A stretch of 39,793 nucleotides of DNA from Stentor coeruleus. Lineage: Eukaryota; Ciliophora; Heterotrichea; Heterotrichida; Stentoridae. The stretch spans positions 1 through 39,793 of the forward strand of contig MPUH01000691.1 of NCBI GenBank assembly GCA_001970955.1, in the 5' to 3' direction. Of this stretch, positions 21,015-29,646 are shown one piece after another. The first letter of the stretch is position 1, and the number at the start of each line of letters is the position of its first letter. The position numbers and the translations under genes were made by a program. The notes beneath the pieces are model-generated. The model did not search any database, was not told the DNA's origin, and saw only the letters and a list, made by a program, of their open reading frames with translations.

Positions 21015-21362
21015 ATAGAATTATTATTATATGGTAAAATTATTCCAGAAACTAAGGATGTGATATTATGCTTTGAAGTAGGAATATGTTATTATGATGG
21101 TGCTTAGGAAGTTATAATTTGGATTGATTTGTATCATTAATTTCTATAAAAATTCATCTTCCTAATCTTTTAGCATCCTTCTGTACTCTTTTTTCTATCC
21201 TTGTCTAAATTCCACCACCTTCACAACCTAATCCCACATATTACATCCTCCAATCCATCCCTCTTCCAACTTTCTAACCATCAAAATATTCTACAACAAC
21301 CATAAATCTAAAGCCTTTACACCCATAATAATTCTCAAACCTCTCTCTGCAACTCATTATAA
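21015..21362. other. Divergent intergenic region with skew reversal near 21135
   Basis: This separates the minus-strand RING gene from the plus-strand TM9SF gene and so should hold both promoters. The left part is G-rich on plus and the right part, from about 21150, is C-rich with almost no G. Each half therefore has the C-rich 5' flank signature relative to its own gene. No gene or defined promoter motif is seen. Confidence 0.55.
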
Positions 21363-23261
21363 ATGCTATTTTTTTTGTTCTCAATGGTATCAGCGTCCTA
21401 TATCCCTGGGACCAAACCAAAAGAGTTCGAAAAAGACAAAATTGTCGAACTTTACGTCACCAAGATTGATTCCTCATTAACACAGCTTCCTTTCGACTAT
21501 TATTATCTTAACTTTTGCAAGCCAGCTTCCACAATAGAATACAATGATAACATAGGCCAATCTTTATCAGGCGACCTAATTGAAAACTCTCCTTACAAAA
21601 TTCAAATGCAAAATACTGTTTATTGCAGTAATCTATGTGAACTGACAAATTCTAAGACTGACATTGAGATTTTTAAATGGATGATTGATAATGAATATAA
21701 AGCTAATTGGGTAATAGATGGACTTCCTTCAGGATATCGAGTCCCTGTTAATACTACAAAGACAAATTTAGCTTTTTATCAAGATGGTGTACCTATTGGG
21801 TTTAAAGCTAATGGGAAAAGATTCTTATATAATCACCATCATTTTATTATCAAGGTACATAAAACTTCTGTAGACAAATGGAGAATTGTAGGTTTTTTAG
21901 TCAACCCTATGAGTTTGAATAGTGAAGGAAGGGATGCTTGTAAAGATTATAATATCCAAGAAATTATCCAAGTTCAAGAAAACTATGTGGAGAAGATTAT
22001 TACATCTGAGAATAATTTCAAACTTGTAGAAGATGTTATTAATGAAGAGTTTCTTCAAGATGCAGCAAGCCAAAAAATTAAATGGAGCTATTCAGTAACG
22101 TTTGAAAATAGTGATACTAAATGGGCTTCAAGGTGGGATGTTTACTTGTATACTGAAGGTGGTGAAGTTCATTGGCTTTCTATACTAAATTCATTTGGTA
22201 TGGTTATTTTCTTATCATTTATGGTCGGTCATCTTTTTAGACGAACTTTATCTCGAGATATCTCAAATTACAATGAAAGAGTTGATACTGATCCTGAAGT
22301 AGACTCAGGCTGGAAACAACTTAGAGGCGATGTCTTTAGACCTCCAGCCTATCTTGGGCTTTTTTGTGTATGCATAGGCAGTGGTATCCAACTGATTTTC
22401 ATGACTTTATTTACAATCTTATTCGCTTGTATTGGTTTCCTTCGTCCAGATCATCGTGGAGCCCTTCTAAGTACTATGTTGTTTTTATTCGCTTTCATGG
22501 GATGCTTCGGTGGCTATGTTTCTGGAAGATTTTACAAAATGTTTGGAGGACTTAACTGGAAAACCAACTCAATGGGTGTTGCCACGATCTTTCCCGGGAC
22601 CTGTTTTGGGATTTTCTTTATAATCAACTTGCTAATCTGGGGTGAAGAAAGCTCAGGAGCTGTAGATTTCTTATCATTACTTGAACTTATATGTATATGG
22701 TTTGGAATATCAGTACCTTTAGTATTTATAGGTAGTGCCTTAGGATATAAAAAAGCATCTATAACAAATCCTTGTAAAGTATCGAAAATTCCAAAACCAA
22801 TACCAATGAGAAGGAATTTTCTGGTTTATTGTGTATGTTTACTTGCTGGATCTTTACCTTTTGGGTGTATGTTTATTGAATTGAATTATATTATGAATTC
22901 CCTTTGGCATCATAGTTTATTTTATTATTTGTTTGGGTTTTTGTTTTTATGCTTTATTGTTTTGATTGTAACTTCGGCTGAAGTGTCGATTTTGATGACT
23001 TATATTGTATTGTGTAGAGAGGATTATAGGTGGTGGTGGCTTTCAATGCAGATTTCCGGATCGTCTGGGGTTTATTTGTTTTTGTACTCAGGGTTTTATT
23101 ATGCTATAAAGTTGGAGATTAGTAGGTTTACGTCGACTGTACTTTATTTTGGGTATATGCTTATTGGGAGTATGGCTTTTGCGTTGGTAACTGGGACGAT
23201 CGGGTTCATTTCAACATTTGTTTTCATCAGAAAGATTTTCTCGTTGATTAAATCGGACTAA
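21363..23261 (+). CDS. TM9SF: TM9SF / nonaspanin (EMP70 family) multispanning membrane protein
   Basis: A 632-aa protein of typical family length. It opens with a signal peptide (MLFFLFSMVSASYIPG) and the conserved luminal start: IPGTKPKEFEKDKIVELYV, then TQLPFDYYYLNFCKP. The luminal domain runs to about residue 275. Nine hydrophobic segments follow, beginning LNSFGMVIFLSFMVGHLF and including conserved GSALGYKK and LPFGCMFIELNYIMNS. The C-terminus, FIRKIFSLIKSD, ends with a K-x-D motif of the sort that binds COPI and keeps these proteins in the Golgi/endosomes. The family acts in membrane-protein sorting, adhesion and phagocytosis in other eukaryotes. The ATG directly precedes the hydrophobic core. 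Stop TAA. The family call is near certain; the member cannot be assigned. Confidence 0.95.
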   Translation: MLFFLFSMVSASYIPGTKPKEFEKDKIVELYVTKIDSSLTQLPFDYYYLNFCKPASTIEYNDNIGQSLSGDLIENSPYKIQMQNTVYCSNLCELTNSKTDIEIFKWMIDNEYKANWVIDGLPSGYRVPVNTTKTNLAFYQDGVPIGFKANGKRFLYNHHHFIIKVHKTSVDKWRIVGFLVNPMSLNSEGRDACKDYNIQEIIQVQENYVEKIITSENNFKLVEDVINEEFLQDAASQKIKWSYSVTFENSDTKWASRWDVYLYTEGGEVHWLSILNSFGMVIFLSFMVGHLFRRTLSRDISNYNERVDTDPEVDSGWKQLRGDVFRPPAYLGLFCVCIGSGIQLIFMTLFTILFACIGFLRPDHRGALLSTMLFLFAFMGCFGGYVSGRFYKMFGGLNWKTNSMGVATIFPGTCFGIFFIINLLIWGEESSGAVDFLSLLELICIWFGISVPLVFIGSALGYKKASITNPCKVSKIPKPIPMRRNFLVYCVCLLAGSLPFGCMFIELNYIMNSLWHHSLFYYLFGFLFLCFIVLIVTSAEVSILMTYIVLCREDYRWWWLSMQISGSSGVYLFLYSGFYYAIKLEISRFTSTVLYFGYMLIGSMAFALVTGTIGFISTFVFIRKIFSLIKSD

Positions 23262-23678
23262 GTAGAATAATAGGTAATAATATTTCTTTGATTTTATAGT
23301 TCTTATTGTTGATAATCATTATGAGTTATTAGTTTGCTTTGATTATCAGATTTTTTATATATAAATAGATAGTTTATAGATTAGAAATTATAACTTGAAA
23401 GAATCTCTATAAAAATGCATAATTTTATATGTTGGATGAGTTATTTTCAAAGCTATTAGTATATTCAAAATATATATCCCTTCACAAAATCATTACCACA
23501 AAAAAATATTTATGTTCATCTATAAATTAAACCAGAGAAATCTTATTAATAAGAATCTATAAAAATTCAATTCGATCTATTAAACCACACTAAACTATTA
23601 TCTGCAATCACATTCTAACCCCATACAATTTCTCATATATTCTTCTAAAACTCATAATCTAATCAAAATATCTAATCC
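23262..23678. other. Convergent intergenic region
   Basis: It lies between the 3' ends of TM9SF (+) and the unknown gene (-). G-rich on plus to about 23450, then C-rich to 23678, so each half is G-rich on the coding strand of its own upstream gene. No gene is seen. Confidence 0.5.
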
Positions 23679-24494
23679 TTATAATTTTCTATTATCTTTA
23701 CCATATTTCAATACCTTAATCCTTTTCTTCGCACTATGTAGTAAAGGCCATCTCCCTTCAGAGCAAACAACATTTTCAGCATAAGGTGATAAAATTCTCT
23801 CTTTAAAAGTATCTTCAACTTTACTCCCAACCCTTTTCTCTCTTTTAGTCCTTGACCCATCTAAATTTTTTCCAATCACCAAATTTTTAGGACTCGAAAA
23901 TTCTGACTTATTTACTGAAATTTTACCTTCTTTTTTTTTCTTATGTTTTTTTTTCAGCATTTTTCCCTCTATATTCTTCATATCATCCTTAATCATTTTA
24001 CGAACGCTAACTTTAGGACTTAGGCTAGTTGGTAAATTTAAACTTTTTAATAAAGGCTTTGATTTTGTGGTTTTTGGGATTTGAACCCCACTTTGATCGA
24101 TACTTTCTGAATAATTTTTAAAAGACTTGCTGAGGTTTTTACGTGTTGGTGATGGGCGATTGATTGTAATAAAGCCTGATTTACCTTTAGTTTTTGTATA
24201 AGTATTGAGAAATTCATATACATTTTCGAGATCCTGGGAATCATTGCAGAAGCTTTTGCAAAGATTATTTGTTATGTCATCTATTGTGAGTTTGGTCTAA
24301 TTTGATATTACGACTGCGAGATTTTCAGTATTTGGGATGGGTTTTTTTTGGATGTTTAAGAGGTTGTTGTAAGATGATGCGTTTTGTAGGGAGGATTTGT
24401 TTTGGGTTAGTTTGAAAGAAGTACTTGTTAGCTGGGTTGTGTCTTTGATGTGGTCTTTGGAGTTTTTGCTTTTTGAAGTTTTATGTTTTATCAT
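23679..24494 (-). CDS. Basic protein of unknown function, two exons
   Basis: Three adjacent open stretches become one gene when a 15-nt intron (24297-24311) is removed: exon 1 is 24312-24494, exon 2 is 23679-24296, total 266 aa. It starts MIKHKTSKSKNSKDHIKD at an ATG preceded in frame by TGA. It crosses the intron as TENLAV-TKLTIDDITNNLC and continues through ENVYEFLNTYTKTKG. A Lys run near the middle (KKKHKKKKEG) could be nuclear localisation or nucleic-acid contact. The tail reads SEGRWPLLHSAKKRIKVLKY. No known domain, signal peptide or membrane segment is visible; it is rich in Ser, Lys and Asn and likely mostly disordered. Real-gene status rests on the exact intron and 800 bases of restored frame. 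Stop TAA. Confidence 0.65.
24297..24311 (-). other. 15-nt intron in the unknown basic-protein gene
   Basis: On the minus strand GTAATATCAAATTAG. Its last three bases form an in-frame TAG if not spliced. Removal joins ...NLAV to TKLTIDDI... in phase 0. Confidence 0.85.
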
Positions 24495-24653
24495 TTTAAT
24501 ATTTTTGTATCATGAATGTCTAGTAATGTTCAAAGAATAGATGAAATTATAAAGTAATGCATCTTTCTGCCTTACAATCAACCTTCAGGAATATATTCAT
24601 CAAAAGAAATCTAATTTTTATAATAATCACCTCAAAACTCTAAAAAACTTTTC

Positions 24654-24985
24654 TCGCAGTCATAAGTTATTATATTTAAACCAAAAAAGGCTTTAATTTA
24701 TTATAAATTTTCCTAATCAAACATATTCATTCCATTATCAATCCAATAATATTAATATTATCTTACTCTATTCGCATAAGGATTATAATGCTGATACAAT
24801 TGTGGAGAATAATAATTANTTCGCAGTCATAAGTTATTATATTTAAACCAAAAAAGGCTTTAATTTATTATAAATTTTCCTAATCAAACACATTCATTCC
24901 ATTATCAATCCAATAATATTAATATTATCTTACTCTATTCGCATAAGGATTATAATGCTGATACAATTGTGGAGAATAATAATTA
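24654..24985. repeat. Redundant contig ends around N24819 (165 bp duplicated)
   Basis: 24654-24818 is repeated at 24821-24985, offset 167 nt, with one T/C difference (24724 versus 24891). The right copy carries the true 3' end of the NEK kinase; the left copy is a false second 3' end in the intergenic gap. Confidence 0.9.
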
Positions 24986-27456
24986 ACCCCTCTTGCAGGT
25001 CTTTCATATATATCTTTTCTACAATAAATATCAGGACTTTCTCTTTCTAACGGGCTGAATTTTCTTTCAGCTGAAGTGCATCTTTTCTGAACACCCATCG
25101 CCAAATCTTTTTTATCATATAAATAGTTTCCTTGAGCATATCCTCTATAAACATCTTCTTTCCTTCCAATAACATTTGCCGTTGCTGGTCTTTTCTGGTC
25201 TTTAACATCATAAGCTCTATAATCTCTTTGAATATCTTTGAAGTTATCCGCATTTCTATATAAATTTCTAATATCTTTGTAATTGTCTCTAAGATGAGGA
25301 TCAGGGCTATACCTATCAACAAATTTATGATCCACTGGCTTAGCAAATACATTCGGCCTTGGCGCAGGGTTTTTTCCAGGTGCAGGTGGAGTCCTATTCC
25401 TCTGCCCATCCGTAGCATTCCTCCCTCCATTTACCCTACTAGGGGAAATTTTATCATACCCATCCGGTAACCTTCCATCAGTTTGATTATTACCTTTATA
25501 TCTGTCCAAATTCTTAGGTGCACTATTATCACGTCGAGCTTTTAAATCTTGTCCAATATTCTCAAACACCCTTTCAGCTTTTAAAATCCTTCTAGGTATA
25601 ACAGGAGAATCTTTCGCCCTTTCAACAATATTCTCTTTATCAGTTGTTGTATTTGGGGATTTTCTATTCCCAGCATTAGGATACAAAGCAGGTCTTTCAA
25701 GGTTTTTTTGTTTTAAGTCTTCAACTGGGATAAGATTTATTATGTTTTTAGAATATGTGTCGTTTTTTTCTAGTGGTTTATATTGTGGATTGTTTTTTCC
25801 CATATATGCATCGAAATTATAATGATCTCTGACGTTAGTACTTGGTTTCTCAAGGAGGATTTTATCTTTTGTGAAATCTCTTGTGTAGTTATCTTCAGGC
25901 GTCCTTTCTCTGCTATTAGTTTTTCCAGTTTTACGTATAGGAACTATTGGGCTATTGTTTTGTAAATAGTCTTTGCTTATGGTTTTCTCTATACTAGGGG
26001 CTCTTTCTTGTAAGTTTTCTTTTTGGATATGGCGAATGTTGTTTTCTTGGTCTCGAAAGTTATCTTTTTGAAGTTTTCTTAACAATTCCAAACGCTCCTG
26101 GCTATTTTCACGTTCTCTTTGAAGTTTTTCTAGGCGTTCTCTGCAGATTTCTTTATCTTTATCCCTTAGCACTAGATTTTTGCTAGTATCTTTTGCTTCT
26201 TGTTTATGCTCTTTATCGTATTCCCCAGTCATAACTCTATTGATATTCATTTCTTGATATTTTTCATTGCTGTTTTCTCTTCTAAGTCTTTCTTTTAGTT
26301 GTTCGATTTTTTCTATTGTTTGATTTTTCGGGGTAAGTTTTTCTTTATCTTTGCCTCCTATCTTGTCCCATAAAGGACTTTGTATTGGTGTTTGTTGTTT
26401 TTTAGCTTCTTCTTCATTGTTTATTAGGAATTCTCGATTTTCACAACGTGTTTTCGGTCTTTCTAAATCTTTAGTTTTATCAAGATCTTTCTGTTTTTCT
26501 GTTTCCCTTATTTTTTTCTCTCTTCTTATTATATCTTCTTCTCTTTTTCGAAGCTCTTCTTTTTCTTTTCGAACTTTTTCTTCTCTTTCTTTAAGTTTGT
26601 TTTCATATTCTTTTAATCGGAATATCTCATCCCTTGCTATTTTCTCTTTGTTTTTTATAGTAATTTGTGGAAGGTTAAGGATTTCTGTGACTGAAGGTCT
26701 TTGGTTAGGATCTAGTGACATCATCCAAGAAATAACTCGTTGAAGGTCTTCAGAGTATTTGGATGGAATTTTATCGACTTGGCCTTTGTTGATTTTTGCA
26801 GCGAGCTCAGCATGAGATTTGGCTTGAAAAGGTGGACGTAAAGCTGTCATTTCATACAAAAGACACCCTGCTGACCATATATCCGATTTTTCATTATACC
26901 TTAAATCAGCAATTTGTTCTGGGGACATATAATAAGGAGTTCCTACCTTAGTTTCCGCATATATCGAATTCTCCCCCATAATCCTACTCAAGCCAAAATC
27001 CGCTAGTTTCGCATTCAAATTTCCATCCAACAGAACATTCCCAGGCTTTATATCCCTATGCAATATTTTCCCATTCTCTCTATTATGACATGCTTGCAAA
27101 GCTATCAAAATCTGCATGAAAATTTTCCATATCAAATCCTCACTCATAAGCTCATTATCTCTTTTATATTTTTTTATCAAATGCCCCAAATCTCCTTTCT
27201 CACAATATTCCATAACAATAAAAATCTTTGAATTTGGCTTATCAACAATTCTATCGTAGTATTTTACTATATTTGGGTGTCTAAATTCTCGCAAAATATT
27301 AACTTCAGACACTAATTGCTGCTTTTCTTTCTCTTTCATCCTCCCATAGCAAATTTCTTTCCAAACTAGAATTTTCTTATCAGCTTTCCTACGTATTTTT
27401 GTAACAGCGCCAAAGCTCCCTTTGCCAACTTGTTCTAAGACTTCGTATTTGTCCAT
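24925..27456 (-). CDS. NEK: NIMA-related (NEK) protein kinase with long charged tail
   Basis: An 843-aa Ser/Thr kinase. The domain fills residues about 4-262: glycine loop GKGSFGAV (11-18), catalytic Lys in LVWKEI (33), HRDIKPGN (133-140), DFGLS (153-157), and activation segment VGTPYYMSPE (171-180), all intact. The sequence RHPNIVKYYDRI and the YNEKSDIWSAGCLLYEM block are typical of NEK2-like kinases. A coiled coil (LKEYENKLKEREEKVRKEKE and on, about 285-345) follows, then some 480 charged, largely disordered residues. NEKs regulate centrosomes, cilia and the cell cycle and are greatly expanded in ciliates; a ciliary or basal-body role is inferred. The 3' end is duplicated by the assembly around N24819. 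A short gap separates it from the co-directional phosphatase gene. Stop TAA. Confidence 0.93.
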   Translation of the reverse strand: MDKYEVLEQVGKGSFGAVTKIRRKADKKILVWKEICYGRMKEKEKQQLVSEVNILREFRHPNIVKYYDRIVDKPNSKIFIVMEYCEKGDLGHLIKKYKRDNELMSEDLIWKIFMQILIALQACHNRENGKILHRDIKPGNVLLDGNLNAKLADFGLSRIMGENSIYAETKVGTPYYMSPEQIADLRYNEKSDIWSAGCLLYEMTALRPPFQAKSHAELAAKINKGQVDKIPSKYSEDLQRVISWMMSLDPNQRPSVTEILNLPQITIKNKEKIARDEIFRLKEYENKLKEREEKVRKEKEELRKREEDIIRREKKIRETEKQKDLDKTKDLERPKTRCENREFLINNEEEAKKQQTPIQSPLWDKIGGKDKEKLTPKNQTIEKIEQLKERLRRENSNEKYQEMNINRVMTGEYDKEHKQEAKDTSKNLVLRDKDKEICRERLEKLQRERENSQERLELLRKLQKDNFRDQENNIRHIQKENLQERAPSIEKTISKDYLQNNSPIVPIRKTGKTNSRERTPEDNYTRDFTKDKILLEKPSTNVRDHYNFDAYMGKNNPQYKPLEKNDTYSKNIINLIPVEDLKQKNLERPALYPNAGNRKSPNTTTDKENIVERAKDSPVIPRRILKAERVFENIGQDLKARRDNSAPKNLDRYKGNNQTDGRLPDGYDKISPSRVNGGRNATDGQRNRTPPAPGKNPAPRPNVFAKPVDHKFVDRYSPDPHLRDNYKDIRNLYRNADNFKDIQRDYRAYDVKDQKRPATANVIGRKEDVYRGYAQGNYLYDKKDLAMGVQKRCTSAERKFSPLERESPDIYCRKDIYERPARGVNYYSPQLYQHYNPYANRVR

Positions 27457-27574
27457 TTAAATCTTTCTAAGTCGACATTAAATTTGAAAATTTGAAAGTT
27501 GCGAATAATTTTAGCAGGACAATCAAAATCAACAGATTGTAAAATTTTAATATTTGAAGAATATCTACACTATA

Positions 27575-28810
27575 TTAGTTGAGTTTTGGGGATCTTGCCC
27601 TTGCTCGTGGCGATAAAGCTTTAGTTCGGTCACCTTTAAAAAATTCCTGAATATAATCTTCATAAAAAGTCCTCAAATGGAATATCTGCCTGTTAATATC
27701 CCTAACATCTTCAGCTTGAGCAAGGATTTTTAAATAGTCCATCAAGTTATAAAGCTCACGATCATAAGGGTCATCATGCCATGATATAATCGGAATGCCA
27801 TTATCAAGATGGTAGCCAAAAGAATAAGCAGCATTATCAACAATAACTAAATCCTGAAGCCTTCTGTTACTAAAAATCCTCAAATCTTTCATAAACACCC
27901 CTTCAACAACAAGACAGTTTTCTCTATATAATCTATGGTGTATAAGTTCTTTTTTAGGGTCGAGATAATCTAATACAACATCAGCATAGCATTTATGTGA
28001 AGCTGTGAAAATAATAATCTCAAAATACTTCGATGCTTCAGTCAAACATTCTCTAGCAAAAGGTCTTATGTTGATTCCAGCATTTATTATCTCACCCGAA
28101 GGGAAAACTATAGGCAATGTTACATCAGGGATCATATTCGGGTCATCAACACAATGAACTAAAGTTTCGTCTAAGTCAAAAATTATAGTTTTTTTGTCTT
28201 CAAAGCCTGGCCTTTTAGTAAAACTCATACGTTTTTGACGAAGCTGGCTCATATCTACGGCAGGGAGATTTCTGACGAATTTGAGTGCTTGGAAAGTTTG
28301 GAAAAGATGCTCACGGTAAAACATCTCACTTCGGGCTTTGATTTCTTCAGGACATAAATCAAGTTTCTTTTTAGTTGGCTCAGCTGAAGATTTGACCCTT
28401 GTGACAATGCTATTAAGATCAATTTTACGTTCTTCAATTTTCTTGGGTAAAGTTTTAGCACTTTTAGATTGGCCTTTTGAGCTCAAGATATTCGAATTGG
28501 GTGTAAAGGTGTAAGGGACTGGATGCATATCATTTGAAGGTTTGGGTGTATGAGATTCAGGCTTAAAAATGGCTTTTTCATAACCTGTATTAGGACGAGA
28601 TACTGGAGTTCTTGGCTTATGTCCTTGGCTTGGCCATGGACCAGAAAGTGTCCCGCGTGAGTTTGATGGCGAGTTTTTACTTAATGTGTATATGTTGTTA
28701 TTAGGTCTTTGAAAATCTTGCCCTTCTCCAGGTTCTTCAGATAGTCTGGGACTTGATGAAACCTGACGAGTATTCGAAAAATATTTCAGTGACTTTTGAG
28801 TTCTTGACAT
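27575..28810 (-). CDS. SCP/FCP1-type (NIF domain) HAD phosphatase
   Basis: A 411-aa protein whose C-terminal half (about 205-370) is a FCP1-like HAD phosphatase domain. The nucleophile motif is IIFDLDETLVHC with Asp212 and Asp214. Downstream are INIRPFARECLTEASKYFEI, IIFTASHKCYADVVLDYLDP, the Lys region VFMKDLRIFSNR and the second Asp motif LVIVDNAAYSFGY. These are hallmarks of small CTD phosphatases that act on phosphoserine, including the RNA polymerase II tail. The first 200 residues are Pro/Ser-rich and disordered. The true substrate is unknown; CTIF/SCP-like phosphatases act on several proteins. It lies 118 bp from the NEK kinase start on the same strand. Its first codons are repeated in the redundant copy beyond N28900, so the genuine promoter continues from 29049. 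Stop TAA. Confidence 0.93.
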   Translation of the reverse strand: MSRTQKSLKYFSNTRQVSSSPRLSEEPGEGQDFQRPNNNIYTLSKNSPSNSRGTLSGPWPSQGHKPRTPVSRPNTGYEKAIFKPESHTPKPSNDMHPVPYTFTPNSNILSSKGQSKSAKTLPKKIEERKIDLNSIVTRVKSSAEPTKKKLDLCPEEIKARSEMFYREHLFQTFQALKFVRNLPAVDMSQLRQKRMSFTKRPGFEDKKTIIFDLDETLVHCVDDPNMIPDVTLPIVFPSGEIINAGINIRPFARECLTEASKYFEIIIFTASHKCYADVVLDYLDPKKELIHHRLYRENCLVVEGVFMKDLRIFSNRRLQDLVIVDNAAYSFGYHLDNGIPIISWHDDPYDRELYNLMDYLKILAQAEDVRDINRQIFHLRTFYEDYIQEFFKGDRTKALSPRARARSPKLN

Positions 28811-29048
28811 TATATATTTATTATAAAAGGATTATATAAGGGATATTAAGATTTTTTTTTGGAAGATTTATTTAAATAAGTTTTTAGATTGGAGGAATTN
28901 TTTGATGAAACCTGACGAGTATTCGAAAAATATTTCAGTGACTTTTGAGTTCTTGACATTATATATTTATTATAAAAGGATTACATAAGGGATATTAAGA
29001 TTTTTTTTTGGAAGATTTATTTAAATAAGTTTTTAGATTGGAGGAATT
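28753..29048. repeat. Redundant contig ends around N28900 (147 bp duplicated)
   Basis: 28753-28899 is repeated at 28902-29048, offset 149 nt, with one T/C difference (28835 versus 28984). It duplicates the first codons and near promoter of the phosphatase gene. Confidence 0.9.
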
Positions 29049-29646
29049 TAAAGCGTTTTGATATACAATTTTTGAAAAACTTAGGGAAATTAGATTAGAG
29101 ATTAGGCTTTTAGATGAGATGGAAAGGTTGGAGGGTAGGCTTGAAAGGTTTTAGGATTTTTCGAAAGAGTTTTTAGATGAAGAGAATGAAGGATTAGAGT
29201 TTAGGAGTTTTTTAGATGAAATTAGTGTTAAGTCTAATGGATGAAGGCTTTTGGTTTAGGTGCTAAAGTTTTATGCCTCTTCTGAATTTTGATTGGGTTT
29301 ATTGTTGGTTTTAGTATAAGTTTAGTTTAAATAAAAAATTGAGTTTGCTATTTGAGGATAAGTTTTCATTAGATTTAAAGATGAAACTGAATACAAATTA
29401 TTGATTATAAAAAATTCCCTATAATTATTTAAAATTATAATAAAAACTATCACACATGATAAATCTAAACTTTCTACAACAACTAAAACACAACAAAAAC
29501 CCTTAACTTGAAACTAAATGGCTATTAAAATTACAAAACTAATTTAAAAGACTCAAAAATCAACAGACAAAAAATCATCATTAAAACTATATTCATCTAA
29601 TCCAAGACATCATTTTCATCAACACATCTAATGGAAATTATAAAAT
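29049..29646. other. Intergenic between phosphatase promoter side and mutase 3' end
   Basis: No gene is supported. Bases 29049-29300 are strongly G-rich on plus, the C-rich 5' flank signature on minus for the phosphatase. From about 29400 to 29640 the plus strand is C-rich, the G-rich 3' flank signature on minus for methylmalonyl-CoA mutase. Confidence 0.5.

Noticed and set aside
24060..24130. tRNA-like T-arm on minus (GGGGTTCAAATCCC)
   Set aside because: No matching acceptor stem, D-arm or anticodon arm, and it lies inside the coding frame of the unknown basic-protein gene.
25047..25430. Overlapping open frame on minus inside the NEK tail
   Set aside because: Shadow of the kinase frame, favoured by its Lys/Arg/Asp-rich codons.
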